Origin: Bradyrhizobium arachidis
GTDB taxonomy: Bacteria; Pseudomonadota; Alphaproteobacteria; Rhizobiales; Xanthobacteraceae
Assembly (NCBI RefSeq): GCF_024758505.1
Contig: NZ_CP077970.1
Span: forward strand, 3,472,001 to 3,536,000
DNA length: 64,000 bases
Direction of reading: 5' to 3'
Shown here in pieces: positions 54,513 to 63,579 of this stretch. The position numbers were made by a program, and so were the translations under genes. The stretch's first letter is position 1, and each line of letters opens with the position of its first letter. The notes below the pieces were generated by a model. That model saw only the letters and a list, made by a program, of their open reading frames with translations. It was not told where the DNA came from and did no database searches.

Positions 54513-56801
54513 ATGTCCGGTATCGTTCTCTCTGCGTCGGTTCGTCAGAACCTGCTTTCTCTCCAGTCGACCGCTGACCTCCTCGCCACCACTCAGAACC
54601 GTCTGTCGACCGGCAAGAGCGTCAACTCGGCGCTCGACAATCCCACCAACTTCTTCACCGCCCAATCGCTCGACAACCGCGCCAGCGATATCAACAACCT
54701 GCTCGATGGCATCGCCAACGGCGTGCAGGTGCTGCAGGCCGCCAACACCGGCCTGACCTCGCTGCAGAAGCTGATCGACAGCGCGAAGTCGATCGCCAAC
54801 CAGGCGCTGCAGACCACGGTCGGCTATTCCACCAAGTCCAACGTCTCGACGACGATCGCGGGTGCAACTGCCGCCGACCTCCGCGGCACTACCAGCTTCG
54901 CCAGCGCTCTCGCTTCGAGCAACGTGCTGTATGACGGCACTGCGGGCGGCACCCATGCCGCGACCTCGGCCATCACGCTGGGCGCGACCCAGGGCGTTAC
55001 CACGGGTGCTACGGCAACCGCCGGTGACGGTTCGACGGCTCTCTCGGCCGGCATCACCCTGATCGCCAACGGTGCGGCGACCGCGACCGGCCTGGTCGGC
55101 AACGCCCAGCCCGCCGACGGTGACACGCTCACCGTCAATGGCCACACGATCACCTTCCGTGCCGGTGCTGCGCCGGCCTCCACCGCTGTTCCGGCTGGTT
55201 CGGGCGTCAGCGGCAACATCGTCACCGACAGCAGCGGCAACTCGACCGTCTACCTCGGCACGACCGCTACGCCGGCCGCGACCACCGGCGACCTCGTCAC
55301 CGCGATCGACCTCGCCAGCGGCGTGAAGGTTGCCGTCATCAGCGCCGGTGCCGCGACGATCAGCACGAGCGCCGGTCAGACGGCCTCCGACGTTGGCGTC
55401 ACCACGGCCAGCAAGGTGACGCTGCGCAGCTCAACCGGCGCCGACCTCAGCGTCACCGGTAAGTCGGACCTCTTGAAGGCTCTCGGCCTCAGCTCCGCGA
55501 CCGGCGGCGGCAACGCGTCGGTGAGCGTCAGCCGCACCACCAGCGCGGCCTCGCTCGGTCAGTTGGTGCAGGACGGTTCGACGTTGAACGTGGATGGTCA
55601 CACCATCACCTTCAAGAATGCTCCGGTTCCGGGCTCTGCGGGTGCTCCCGCGATCCCGAGCACCTATGGCAAGACGGGCAACGTCATCACCGACGGCAAC
55701 GGCAACTCGACGGTCTATCTGCAGGCCGGTACGGTCGCCGACGTCCTGAACGCGATCGACCTTGCCACCGGCGTCCAGACGGCCAGTATTGCCGCCAACG
55801 GCACCGCGACGCTGTCGACCGGCACGGGCCAGTCCAACTCGTCGATCAACACCTCCGGCCAGCTCCGGATCTCGACCGGCATCAACGCCGACCTGTCAAT
55901 CACCGGCACGGGCAATGCCCTGAACGTGTTCGGTCTCGCCGGCAACACCGGCACGGCGAGTGCGTTCACCGCCGCGCGTACTTCCGGCATCGGCGGCATC
56001 GCTGGCAAGACCTTGACCTTCACTTCCTTCAACGGCGGCACGGCGGTCAACGTCACCTTCGGCGACGGCACCAACGGCACCGTCAAGACGCTCGATCAGC
56101 TCAACACGCAGCTTCTGGCCAACAACCTAGCTGCGACGATCGACGCCAATGGCCGCCTGACGATCACTGCCTCTAACGACTACGCGTCGTCGACGATCGG
56201 TTCGCTGACGGCGGGTGGCACGATCGGCGGTACCCTGACCGCGGCACTGACCTTCTCGACGGCCTCGACCCCCGTTCAGGACGCAGTTGCCCAGACCGCG
56301 CGTGCCAACCTGGTGTCGCAGTACAACAACATCCTCAACCAGATCGACACGACCTCGCAGGACTCCTCGTTCAACGGCGTCAACCTGTTGAACGGCGACC
56401 AGCTCAAGCTGGTGTTCGACGAGACCGGCAAGTCGAGCCTCAACATCACCGGCGTGACCTACAACTCCAAGGGTCTGGGCCTCGCCGCGCTGGTCGTGGG
56501 TGTCGACTTCATCGACAACTCGGCGGCCAACCGGGTGCTCACCAACCTCAACGCTGCCTCGAGCACGCTGCGGTCGGAATCCTCCACGCTGGGTTCGAAC
56601 CTCTCGGTGGTGCAGGTGCGTCAGGACTTCAACAAGAACCTGATCAACGTGCTGCAGACCGGTTCGTCGAACCTGACGCTTGCCGACACCAACGTCGAAG
56701 CGGCCAACAGCCAGGCGCTGTCGACCCGCCAGTCGATCGCGGTCTCCGCGCTGTCGCTGGCAAACCAGTCGCAGCAGAGCGTCCTTCAGTTGCTCCGCTA
56801 A
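54513..56801 (+). CDS. Flagellin 3 of the array
   Basis: 762 residues from ATG 54513 (GAAGGG ribosome site); an upstream in-frame TTG at 54429 lies inside the conserved leader and is rejected. The architecture is as in flagellins 1 and 2, with more substitutions (KSNVSTTIAGATAADLRGTTSFAS, GKSDLLKALGLSSATGGG). A patch around 54919-55042 is again nearly identical in DNA to flagellins 1 and 2, embedded in more diverged sequence, which suggests mosaic conversion. Conserved D0/D1 ends. Confidence 0.92.
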   Translation: MSGIVLSASVRQNLLSLQSTADLLATTQNRLSTGKSVNSALDNPTNFFTAQSLDNRASDINNLLDGIANGVQVLQAANTGLTSLQKLIDSAKSIANQALQTTVGYSTKSNVSTTIAGATAADLRGTTSFASALASSNVLYDGTAGGTHAATSAITLGATQGVTTGATATAGDGSTALSAGITLIANGAATATGLVGNAQPADGDTLTVNGHTITFRAGAAPASTAVPAGSGVSGNIVTDSSGNSTVYLGTTATPAATTGDLVTAIDLASGVKVAVISAGAATISTSAGQTASDVGVTTASKVTLRSSTGADLSVTGKSDLLKALGLSSATGGGNASVSVSRTTSAASLGQLVQDGSTLNVDGHTITFKNAPVPGSAGAPAIPSTYGKTGNVITDGNGNSTVYLQAGTVADVLNAIDLATGVQTASIAANGTATLSTGTGQSNSSINTSGQLRISTGINADLSITGTGNALNVFGLAGNTGTASAFTAARTSGIGGIAGKTLTFTSFNGGTAVNVTFGDGTNGTVKTLDQLNTQLLANNLAATIDANGRLTITASNDYASSTIGSLTAGGTIGGTLTAALTFSTASTPVQDAVAQTARANLVSQYNNILNQIDTTSQDSSFNGVNLLNGDQLKLVFDETGKSSLNITGVTYNSKGLGLAALVVGVDFIDNSAANRVLTNLNAASSTLRSESSTLGSNLSVVQVRQDFNKNLINVLQTGSSNLTLADTNVEAANSQALSTRQSIAVSALSLANQSQQSVLQLLR

Positions 56802-56828
56802 TAAGCAGCTGAAATCACTAAATAAATC

Positions 56829-56862
56829 GAGCGACGGGGCCTTTGCCCCGCCGCTCTTTTTT
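56829..56862 (+). terminator. Terminator of flagellin 3
   Basis: GAGCGACGGGGC, loop CTTT, GCCCCGCCGCTC, followed by TTTTTT. One internal A-C mismatch. Confidence 0.88.
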
Positions 56863-56910
56863 GCCGTCCGGGAGGTCGTTTTGGCGTTAACCCGCCACTA
56901 ACCGTAACGC

Positions 56911-56929
56911 TTAAGTCGTCGTTAACCAT
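56911..56929 (+). promoter_or_regulatory. CtrA-type box before flagellin 4
   Basis: Perfect TTAA-N7-TTAACCAT, 100 bp before the ATG of flagellin 4. Flagellins 1-3 have instead a CTTTGTTAG block in a similar place, so this copy may be timed differently. Confidence 0.6.
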
Positions 56930-57029
56930 ACTTTAAAGGACAGACCCTACAACTGGACAAAAGCCCGCTTTCCAGATCGGCGAGCCCCGATTCGTACCCG
57001 GTATCGCGCTTCAAGAGGAAGACCCGCCA

Positions 57030-59318
57030 ATGTCCAACATCGTTCTCTCGGCGTCGGTTCGCCAGAACCTGTTGTCGCTGCAGTCGACGGCCGACCTGCT
57101 GGCCACGACGCAGGAGCGCCTGGCCACCGGCAAGAAGGTGAACACGGCGCTCGACAATCCCACCAACTTCTTCACTGCACAGGGGTTGGACAACCGGGCG
57201 AGCGACATCAGTAACCTCCTCGACGGTATCAACAACGGTGTGCAGGTGCTTCAGGCGGCGAATACCGGCATCACCTCGCTGCAAAAGCTGATCGACAGCG
57301 CGAAATCGATCGCCAACCAGGCGCTCCAGACCACCGTCGGTTACTCCACCAAGTCGAACGTCTCGACCACGATCCCCGGCGCAACGCCGGCCGATCTGCG
57401 CGGCACGACGAGTTACGCGAGTGCGACGGCCAGCAGCAACGTTCTCTACGCAGGCGCGCCGGGTGGTACGACCGCGGCGACCGCGGCGGCGACCCTGGGC
57501 GCACCGCAGGGTGTGACGACCGGCGCGGCGGCAACCGCCGGCGACGGCACCACGGCGATCACCCCCGCCATCACCCTGATCGCAAACGGTGCTGCGACTG
57601 CGACCGGTCTCGTCGGCAATGCCCAGCCGGCCGACGGCGACACGCTGACCGTCAACGGCCACACCATCACCTTCCGCGCCGGTGCAGCTCCGACGACCTC
57701 GACCGTCACGAACGGCTCCGGCGTCAGCGGCAACATCGTCACCGACGGCAACGGCAATTCGACGGTCTATCTCGGCACCACCGCGGCGCCGACCGGCACC
57801 GTCGGCGACCTTTCGACCGCGATCGATATCGCCAGCGGTGTGAAGGTTGCCGTGATCAGCGCGGGTGCCGCGACGATCAGCACCAGCGCCGGTGAAACCG
57901 CCTCCGACATCGGTGTCACCTCGGCCGGCAAGGTCACGCTGCGCAGCTCCACCGGTGCTGACCTCAGCGTCACCGGCAAGGCCGATCTTCTGAAGGCCCT
58001 CGGCCTGACCACGGCGACCGGCGGCGGCAATGCCTCGGTGAACGTGAACCGCACCACCGGTGCCGGCTCGCTCGGCCAGCTGGTCCAGGACGGCTCCACG
58101 CTGAACGTCGATGGACACATCATCACCTTCAAGAATGCTCCCGTGCCGGGATCGGCGGGTGCCCCCGCGATCCCGACCGGCTACGGCAAGACCGGCAACG
58201 TCATCACCGACGGCAACGGCAACTCGACGGTCTACCTCCAGGCCGCCAGCGTCACCGATACTCTCAACGCGATCGATCTCGCGACGGGTGTGCAGACCGC
58301 AAGCATCGCCGCCAACGGCGTTGCGACGCTGTCGACAACGTCGGGCCAGGCCAACTCGACGATCAATTCGTCCGGCCAGCTCAAGCTTTCGACCGGTATC
58401 AACGCCGATCTCTCGATCACGGGCACCGGCAACGCACTGAACGTGTTCGGCCTCGCCGGCAACACCGGGACGGCGACCGCGTTCACCGCAGAGCGCACCT
58501 CCGGTATCGGCGGTATCTCCGGCAAGACGCTGACGTTCACGTCCTTCAACGGCGGCACGCCCGTGAACGTCACGATCGGTGACGGCACAAACGGCACCGT
58601 GAAGACGCTGAACCAGCTCAACGTCGCGCTCCAGGCCAACCATCTGACCGCCACGATCGATGCCAACGGCGTGCTGACGGTCACCACCGTCAACGAATAT
58701 GCCTCCTCGACGCTCGGCTCGGCGCTCGCGGGCGGCGTGATCGGCGGCACCATCACCGGGACACTTGCCTTCACCACCGCACAGCCGCCGATCGAAGATC
58801 CGGTCGCACAGACTGCGCGTGCGAACCTGGTCAACCAGTTCAACAACATCCTTGCGCAGATCGACACGACCTCGCAGGATTCCTCGTTCAACGGCGTCAA
58901 CCTGCTCAACGGCGACACGCTGAAGCTCGTCTTCAACGAGACCGGCAGCTCGACGCTCAGCATCAACGGCGTTGTGTTCAACGCAGCCGGCCTGGGACTC
59001 AGCAACCTCGTCAGCGGTGTCGACTTCATCGACAACGGCGCGACCAACAAGGTGCTCACGAGCCTCAACGCGGCGTCGAGCACGCTGCGCTCGGAAGGTT
59101 CGGCGCTCGGCTCGAACCTCTCGATCGTGCAGGTGCGTCAGGACTTCTCGAAGAACCTGATCAACGTGCTGCAGACCGGTTCGTCGAATCTCACGCTTGC
59201 CGACACCAACGAGGAAGCGGCGAACAGCCAGGCGCTGTCGACGCGTCAGTCGATCGCGGTCTCCGCGCTGTCGCTGGCGAACCAGTCGCAGCAGAGCGTG
59301 CTGCAGCTCCTCCGCTAA
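57030..59318 (+). CDS. Flagellin 4, the divergent member of the array
   Basis: 762 residues with the same three-module middle. It differs from the others even in the D0/D1 parts (RLATGKKVNTALDNPTNFFTAQGLDNRA, ADTNEEAANSQ) and in module 3 (EYASSTLGSALAGGVIGGTITG). The leader also differs: AGAGGAAG is the ribosome site and a CtrA box lies upstream. It is probably a filament component with distinct timing or position. A stem-loop at 59352-59373 with T-rich tail follows. Confidence 0.92.
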   Translation: MSNIVLSASVRQNLLSLQSTADLLATTQERLATGKKVNTALDNPTNFFTAQGLDNRASDISNLLDGINNGVQVLQAANTGITSLQKLIDSAKSIANQALQTTVGYSTKSNVSTTIPGATPADLRGTTSYASATASSNVLYAGAPGGTTAATAAATLGAPQGVTTGAAATAGDGTTAITPAITLIANGAATATGLVGNAQPADGDTLTVNGHTITFRAGAAPTTSTVTNGSGVSGNIVTDGNGNSTVYLGTTAAPTGTVGDLSTAIDIASGVKVAVISAGAATISTSAGETASDIGVTSAGKVTLRSSTGADLSVTGKADLLKALGLTTATGGGNASVNVNRTTGAGSLGQLVQDGSTLNVDGHIITFKNAPVPGSAGAPAIPTGYGKTGNVITDGNGNSTVYLQAASVTDTLNAIDLATGVQTASIAANGVATLSTTSGQANSTINSSGQLKLSTGINADLSITGTGNALNVFGLAGNTGTATAFTAERTSGIGGISGKTLTFTSFNGGTPVNVTIGDGTNGTVKTLNQLNVALQANHLTATIDANGVLTVTTVNEYASSTLGSALAGGVIGGTITGTLAFTTAQPPIEDPVAQTARANLVNQFNNILAQIDTTSQDSSFNGVNLLNGDTLKLVFNETGSSTLSINGVVFNAAGLGLSNLVSGVDFIDNGATNKVLTSLNAASSTLRSEGSALGSNLSIVQVRQDFSKNLINVLQTGSSNLTLADTNEEAANSQALSTRQSIAVSALSLANQSQQSVLQLLR

Positions 59319-59351
59319 TCGGAAGGCTGAGAACCGTCGTTCAAATCGTCG

Positions 59352-59380
59352 CGGCGGAGCCAATGCTCCGCCGTTTGTTT
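59352..59380 (+). terminator. Terminator of flagellin 4
   Basis: CGGCGGAGC, loop CAAT, GCTCCGCCG, then TTTGTTT. The remaining 59381-59608 before flaF has no clear gene. Confidence 0.85.
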
Positions 59381-59608
59381 GAGTGAAATCGTCAAGACAC
59401 GATTAGCTCAAATCTTCACGTAACGAGCATCACCGTTTACAGCCTGCGCGAGCGAATCTAGTTTCGAGAAGTGGAAGCATCCGCGACCCGTAATTCTCCG
59501 GAGGGGCTTCCATCGTGTCACGTAAGCAAATCTTAAGCGGTGCTGCCTAGGGTTGGGAAAGAAATCCTTAAGCCTGTGTATTGGGCGAGGAAACCTCCAG
59601 GGTGACGA

Positions 59609-59977
59609 ATGTCGAATTCTGCTGCTTCGGCCTACGCGCGTGTTGCCACGACTACTGCATCTCCTCGAGACATCGAGGCGCAGACGCTGCTCAAGGCCGC
59701 CAACAAGCTGCAGGATGCGATCAACAATGCTGATCCGCTCAGCGAGCAGACCATGCAAGCCCTGATGTTCAACCGCAAGCTCTGGACCATCTTCCTCAGC
59801 GAAGCGATGCGCGAGAACAATCCGCAGCCGCTCGACGTCCGGCAGAAGATCGCCAACATCAGCGTGTTCGTGCTGAGCCAGACCGCTGCGCTACAAATGA
59901 GCCCGCAGTTCGATCACTTCCGTCCCCTGATCGAGATCAACCGCAACATCGCGGCCGGTCTCTCCGGCCGTCCGTAA
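59609..59977 (+). CDS. flaF: Flagellar biosynthesis regulator FlaF
   Basis: 122 residues, family pattern AASAYARVATTTASPRDIEAQTLL and MFNRKLWTIFLSEAMRENNPQPLDVRQKIANISVFVL. In Caulobacter FlaF is needed for flagellin secretion or translation and opposes FlbT. It flanks the flagellin array opposite flbT. GGGTGACGA precedes the ATG. Confidence 0.9.
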   Translation: MSNSAASAYARVATTTASPRDIEAQTLLKAANKLQDAINNADPLSEQTMQALMFNRKLWTIFLSEAMRENNPQPLDVRQKIANISVFVLSQTAALQMSPQFDHFRPLIEINRNIAAGLSGRP

Positions 59978-59990
59978 CGGGGGCGCGCCC

Positions 59991-60359
59991 GTGGCCGACA
60001 TCCTGAGCATCCTGTCGAAGTCGTATCGTTCGAGTGCTCTGTCGTCCGCGCCGACCAGCGGCAAGTACGTCGCCGTCGATCCGGATGCCTATCAGGGCAC
60101 CTGGAGCGGCAAGTATGCCAACGGGAAATCGTTCTCGCTCAGCATCACCAATGTCAGCGGCTTTCGCGCGCAGATCAGATACCAGAGCGAGGGGACTACT
60201 CAGTATCAGCAGGTGCTGATCAAGGATAATTCGTTCCGCTTCGGCGATACGAAGTTCACGCTGAGCAAGCAGGGGCAGGCGGTCATCAAGAACGTCGTTA
60301 CCGATCCCGCGACCGGCACGACGTATCTGGATACGGCCTACGCGACCCAGGATAGCTGA
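59991..60359 (+). CDS. Small unknown protein downstream of flaF
   Basis: 122 residues from GTG 59991, 13 bp after the flaF stop with GGGGGCG as ribosome site. The N-terminal 25 residues are Ser-rich; the rest is beta-rich (DAYQGTWSGKYANGKSFSLSITNVSGFRAQIRYQSEG) and lipocalin- or DUF-like. No cysteine and no signal peptide. I know no function. Its tight spacing suggests a flagellar role. Confidence 0.65.
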   Translation: MADILSILSKSYRSSALSSAPTSGKYVAVDPDAYQGTWSGKYANGKSFSLSITNVSGFRAQIRYQSEGTTQYQQVLIKDNSFRFGDTKFTLSKQGQAVIKNVVTDPATGTTYLDTAYATQDS

Positions 60360-60368
60360 CAGCGACGC

Positions 60369-60731
60369 TCAGGCGCTGCGGTCGGTGCTGATCGGACGCG
60401 AGGGCTCGGATTTGCTCATGTCGAGGGCGTGGAAATAAGCTCGCCGCCGCAGCATGGCCTCGTCAGGAAATTGATTCACAACCGCGTCGGTCTTGTCGTT
60501 GACGACCTGGAAGACGAACGACGCTGCCGCCTGGTCGAACACGACCTGCCGGGAAATATTCTCGTTGTGCTGCAGATCGTTGCGCACGCTCGCGCCAGCC
60601 TCGCTCGCGCTCACCGTTTGGCTCGCGGGCAAGTCAGTTTGCACAGCCTCGTTCGCCGCCGGACCGGGCGTCGGTGCGATCTGCACGGGGGCCGGGATCC
60701 CCACCGGCCGAATGCTGAAATCTGTACTCAT
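60369..60731 (-). CDS. flaG: FlaG-like flagellar protein
   Basis: 120 residues. The C-terminal half (FQVVNDKTDAVVNQFPDEAMLRRRAYFHALD) matches the FlaG/YvyC pattern (DKTGEVIRQIPPEEML), after a disordered Pro/Ala/Gln-rich N-terminus. FlaG affects filament length in other bacteria. It converges with the small gene at 59991-60359, 9 bp apart, and lies 142 bp downstream of flgN on the same strand. Confidence 0.7.
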   Translation of the reverse strand: MSTDFSIRPVGIPAPVQIAPTPGPAANEAVQTDLPASQTVSASEAGASVRNDLQHNENISRQVVFDQAAASFVFQVVNDKTDAVVNQFPDEAMLRRRAYFHALDMSKSEPSRPISTDRSA

Positions 60732-60873
60732 GGCGCCCTCCTGGTGCCTCGCGAGTCAAATCCCAACCCATCACTGGCCGCAACTATGGAACGGCAGTCT
60801 TAAAGGTCTGGTTAGGAATTATGGCTAACGGGGCGCCTGATTCGGGGCGCGACTTTTAATAAAGTCTGTCAGC

Positions 60874-61371
60874 TCAGAGCGAGCGGCTGACGGCGAGCGG
60901 CGTGATGTGACGCGGGCCCGGTGCGGCGCGACGGCCGGCGGCGGTATAGGTGTTGGGCACGTTGCGCTTCTGGATCTCGGCGTTGACGCCGCGCACGACG
61001 CTCTCGGACACCGCGTGGGCGGTCGCGAGCACCGTGAGATTGACCTGGAGCATGGCGCGGAAGGCATCGTGGTGGCGGTGCAGCGTGGAGAGCAGCTCCG
61101 GCGCCGACTTGGCGAGCTGGGCCTGGTTCGCCTTCAATTGCCCGACGGCGCCGACATAGCGGCGCGACAGTTCCTGCTTCTGGGCTTCGAACGCCATCGC
61201 CTCGCGCAGCTTGCCGGCGCGCACCAGCTCGGTCTCGCGCTCGACCAGGCCGAGCAGGGCGTTCATCGCGTCCATCAGCTCCTTGGCGAGCCTGTGGGCC
61301 TCAGTGCTGCCGGGCGCGGGTGCCGGGCGTTGGGCGGGCATCGGCTGACGTGACGCGCTGAAGTGGTTCAT
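60874..61371 (-). CDS. flgN: FlgN-like flagellar export chaperone
   Basis: 165 residues, mostly helical with heptad-like pattern from 25 to 130 (AKELMDAMNALLGLVERETELVRAGKLREAM) as in FlgN, the chaperone for FlgK and FlgL. A basic C-terminal tail follows (GRRAAPGPRHITPLAV). It starts 12 bp after the flgJ stop, in the flgI-flgJ-flgN operon. Name is by pattern and position. Confidence 0.7.
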   Translation of the reverse strand: MNHFSASRQPMPAQRPAPAPGSTEAHRLAKELMDAMNALLGLVERETELVRAGKLREAMAFEAQKQELSRRYVGAVGQLKANQAQLAKSAPELLSTLHRHHDAFRAMLQVNLTVLATAHAVSESVVRGVNAEIQKRNVPNTYTAAGRRAAPGPRHITPLAVSRSL

Positions 61372-61383
61372 GTCGTTCGATCC

Positions 61384-61764
61384 TTACGCCGAGCGGGCGA
61401 TGTTCGGCGAGGCTTTGGCCTGCTGGAGGATGAGGGTGCGATAGACGTCACTGGCGATGCCGACGCCGCCGGCATTCGCAAAATTCTTCGAATATTGCTC
61501 GGTCAGCATCGAGCGCCACACGCCGGTGCCGGTCGTGCTGCCGAACGGGCCTTCGCCCTTCACGCCCGACGTCATCTGCGAGAACATCGCATTGAGGAAC
61601 ATGCCCTCGAAGTCGGTGGCGGTCTTCTGGGCGCGTGCCTGCTGCTGCGGCGAGACCTTTTGCAGCGCCGCGGCGAGCTCGAAATCCGGGCGCCCGTTGC
61701 GGCTCTGCACGGAGAAAGCCGAGGAGACGAGGGAGGCGGAGTTGATCATGCCGGTCGCCATCAC
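61384..61764 (-). CDS. flgJ: Rod-binding protein FlgJ (N-terminal domain only)
   Basis: 126 residues with the rod-binding pattern (TATDFEGMFLNAMFSQM, GGVGIASDVYRTLILQQAK). The muramidase domain of enterobacterial FlgJ is absent, normal for Alphaproteobacteria. It helps rod assembly in the periplasm. Its start overlaps the flgI stop by 4 bp. Confidence 0.85.
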   Translation of the reverse strand: MMATGMINSASLVSSAFSVQSRNGRPDFELAAALQKVSPQQQARAQKTATDFEGMFLNAMFSQMTSGVKGEGPFGSTTGTGVWRSMLTEQYSKNFANAGGVGIASDVYRTLILQQAKASPNIARSA

Positions 61765-62885
61765 ATCACCTCGATATCGGCTTCGATCGCGCCGGCGGCC
61801 TTGATCGCCTGCAGGATGCTGATGAGGTCGCGCGGGCCGATGCCGAGACCATTGAGGCCGTCGACGAGCTGTTGCAGCGAGACGCCGTCCTTGACGACGG
61901 CGAACTTCTTGCCGTCCTCGGTGACGCTGACGCCGGTGCGCGGCGCGACCACGGTGCGGCCGCGCGACAGCGGGTTGGGCTGGCTGACCTGCGGGCTCTC
62001 CGAGATCGTGACGGTGAGATTGCCTTGCGCAACGGCGACGGTGGCGACGCGGACATCGCGGCCCATCACGATGATGCCGCTTCGTTCGTCGATGACGATC
62101 TTGGCGGCGAGATCAGGATCGACCTGGAGCTGCTCGATCTCGGTGAGGAAGGCGACGACGTTGCCCTTGAACTCCGCCGGAATGGAGAGCTGCACCGTCG
62201 AGGGATCGAGCGGCTCGGCGGTCTTGACGCCGAGATAGTCATTGATGGCGGCCGCAATGCGCTTCGCGGTGGTGAAGTCGGCGTTGCGCAGGGCCAGGCG
62301 GACGTTCGGCAGCCGGTTGAGCGCGAATTCGATCTCGCGCTCGATGATGGCGCCGTTGGCGATACGTCCGACCGTGGGCACGCCGCGTACGATCTTGGCG
62401 GCTTCGCCCTCGGCCTGAAAGCCGGAGATCGCGAGCGAGCCTTGGGCCACGGCATAGACGTTGCCGTCGGCGCCGAGCAGGGGGGTAACGAGCAGGGTGC
62501 CGCCCTGGAGGTTCTTGGCGTCGCCGAGCGCCGACACCGTGACGTCCATCCGGGTGCCTTGCGTGGCGAAGGCCGGCAGGTTGCCCGTCACCATGACGGC
62601 GGCGACGTTGCCGGTGCGGATGGTGGCGCCGCGGATGTTGACGCCCATGCGTTCCAGCATCGCCTGCAGCGACTGCTTGGTGAAGGGGATGTTGTTGAGC
62701 GTGTCGCCGGTGCCGTTGAGGCCGACGACGAGGCCATAGCCGATGAGCTGGTTCTGCCGCACGCCTTCGATGTTGGCGAGGTCCTTGATGCGCGAGGTCG
62801 CGCCAGCGGATGCGACTGTGAACGCCAGCGCTGACAGCGCGGCGCAAGCCACTCCCAAAACCCTTGCCCAACGAACGCCTGACAT
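61761..62885 (-). CDS. flgI: Flagellar P-ring protein FlgI
   Basis: About 374 residues: signal peptide ending near ASAGATS, then the P-ring protein start SRIKDLANIEGVRQNQLIGYGLVVGLNGTGD and the C-terminal VSLQQLVDGLNGLGIGPRDLISILQAIKAAGAIEADIEVM. It forms the periplasmic ring around the rod. GGGGAG supports ATG 62885; an in-frame codon at 62912 adds nine residues. It is the first gene of flgI-flgJ-flgN and is divergent from fliX, the arrangement known in Caulobacter. Confidence 0.95.
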   Translation of the reverse strand: MSGVRWARVLGVACAALSALAFTVASAGATSRIKDLANIEGVRQNQLIGYGLVVGLNGTGDTLNNIPFTKQSLQAMLERMGVNIRGATIRTGNVAAVMVTGNLPAFATQGTRMDVTVSALGDAKNLQGGTLLVTPLLGADGNVYAVAQGSLAISGFQAEGEAAKIVRGVPTVGRIANGAIIEREIEFALNRLPNVRLALRNADFTTAKRIAAAINDYLGVKTAEPLDPSTVQLSIPAEFKGNVVAFLTEIEQLQVDPDLAAKIVIDERSGIIVMGRDVRVATVAVAQGNLTVTISESPQVSQPNPLSRGRTVVAPRTGVSVTEDGKKFAVVKDGVSLQQLVDGLNGLGIGPRDLISILQAIKAAGAIEADIEVM

Positions 62886-63092
62886 CCTCTGCTCCCCGAG
62901 GCCCTTCAACATTCGGACCTTTCGACACTCCCATGACGATGCGGTCCGCCTTCCTCCATGCGAGCGCTGTGCCAGAGCGATGCGACGCGATTAGGTGCTT
63001 GAGGGGATTGACTAAATGTCTTCTGATCAGCTCCAGGAGGCGTTCGCCTTGAGGAGCGAAACTGCCGCCTGTCGGCAGATTTTGCCGGGCTG

Positions 63093-63111
63093 TTTACGCG
63101 TCATTAACCAT
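63093..63111. promoter_or_regulatory. CtrA-type box in the fliX-flgI divergent region
   Basis: TTTA-N7-TTAACCAT, one mismatch in the left half, 46 bp before the fliX start. In Caulobacter the fliX-flgI region is CtrA-controlled, so function is plausible. The rest of the 62886-63156 gap shows nothing further. Confidence 0.55.
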
Positions 63112-63156
63112 AAAGCGGCGAAGCTGCGGCTCGATCGATCACCCGGATTCCAACCG

Positions 63157-63570
63157 ATGCGCATCTACGGACCGAACGGCACGACGCTTGGAACGCCCGC
63201 TGGCCAGGCCAAGCGGACGGGCTCCAGCACCTTCGTGCTGCCCGATACCTCCTCGACGCAGGAGACTCGCGCTGCGGCCGCGCCGAAGGCCGCCGCCAAC
63301 ATCGATGCGCTGCTGGCCTTGCAAGGCATCGAGGAGGATCCGGTCGAGCGCCGCAAGCGCTCGGTCGCCCGCGGCCGCACTGCGCTCGACGTGCTCGACG
63401 ACCTCAAGCTCGGCCTGCTCTCCGGCAATCTCGACTCCTCGACGGTGATGCGGCTGCGCGACGCGGCTGCGAACCTGAAGTCGTCATCCGGCGATCCCGG
63501 GCTGGATGCGGTTCTGTCCGAGATCGAGCTGCGCGTGGAAGTCGAGCTCGCCAAGGCCGGGCAGGCGTAG
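63157..63570 (+). CDS. fliX: Flagellar assembly regulator FliX
   Basis: 137 residues, small helical protein with the FliX pattern (RIYGPNGT, IDALLALQGIEEDPVERRKRSVARGRTALDVLDDLKLGLLSGNL). In Caulobacter FliX works with FlbD to time sigma-54 flagellar genes, which fits the sigma-54 promoter of flgE here. ATG 63157 is chosen because an upstream in-frame ATG at 63016 would run through the CtrA box. Confidence 0.88.
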   Translation: MRIYGPNGTTLGTPAGQAKRTGSSTFVLPDTSSTQETRAAAAPKAAANIDALLALQGIEEDPVERRKRSVARGRTALDVLDDLKLGLLSGNLDSSTVMRLRDAAANLKSSSGDPGLDAVLSEIELRVEVELAKAGQA

Positions 63571-63579
63571 TCGTTATCC

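Noticed and set aside
36691..59318. Repetitive sequence as a CRISPR or tandem-repeat array
   Set aside because: The repeats are in-frame protein modules of 90-140 residues in flagellar genes, not short repeats with unique spacers.
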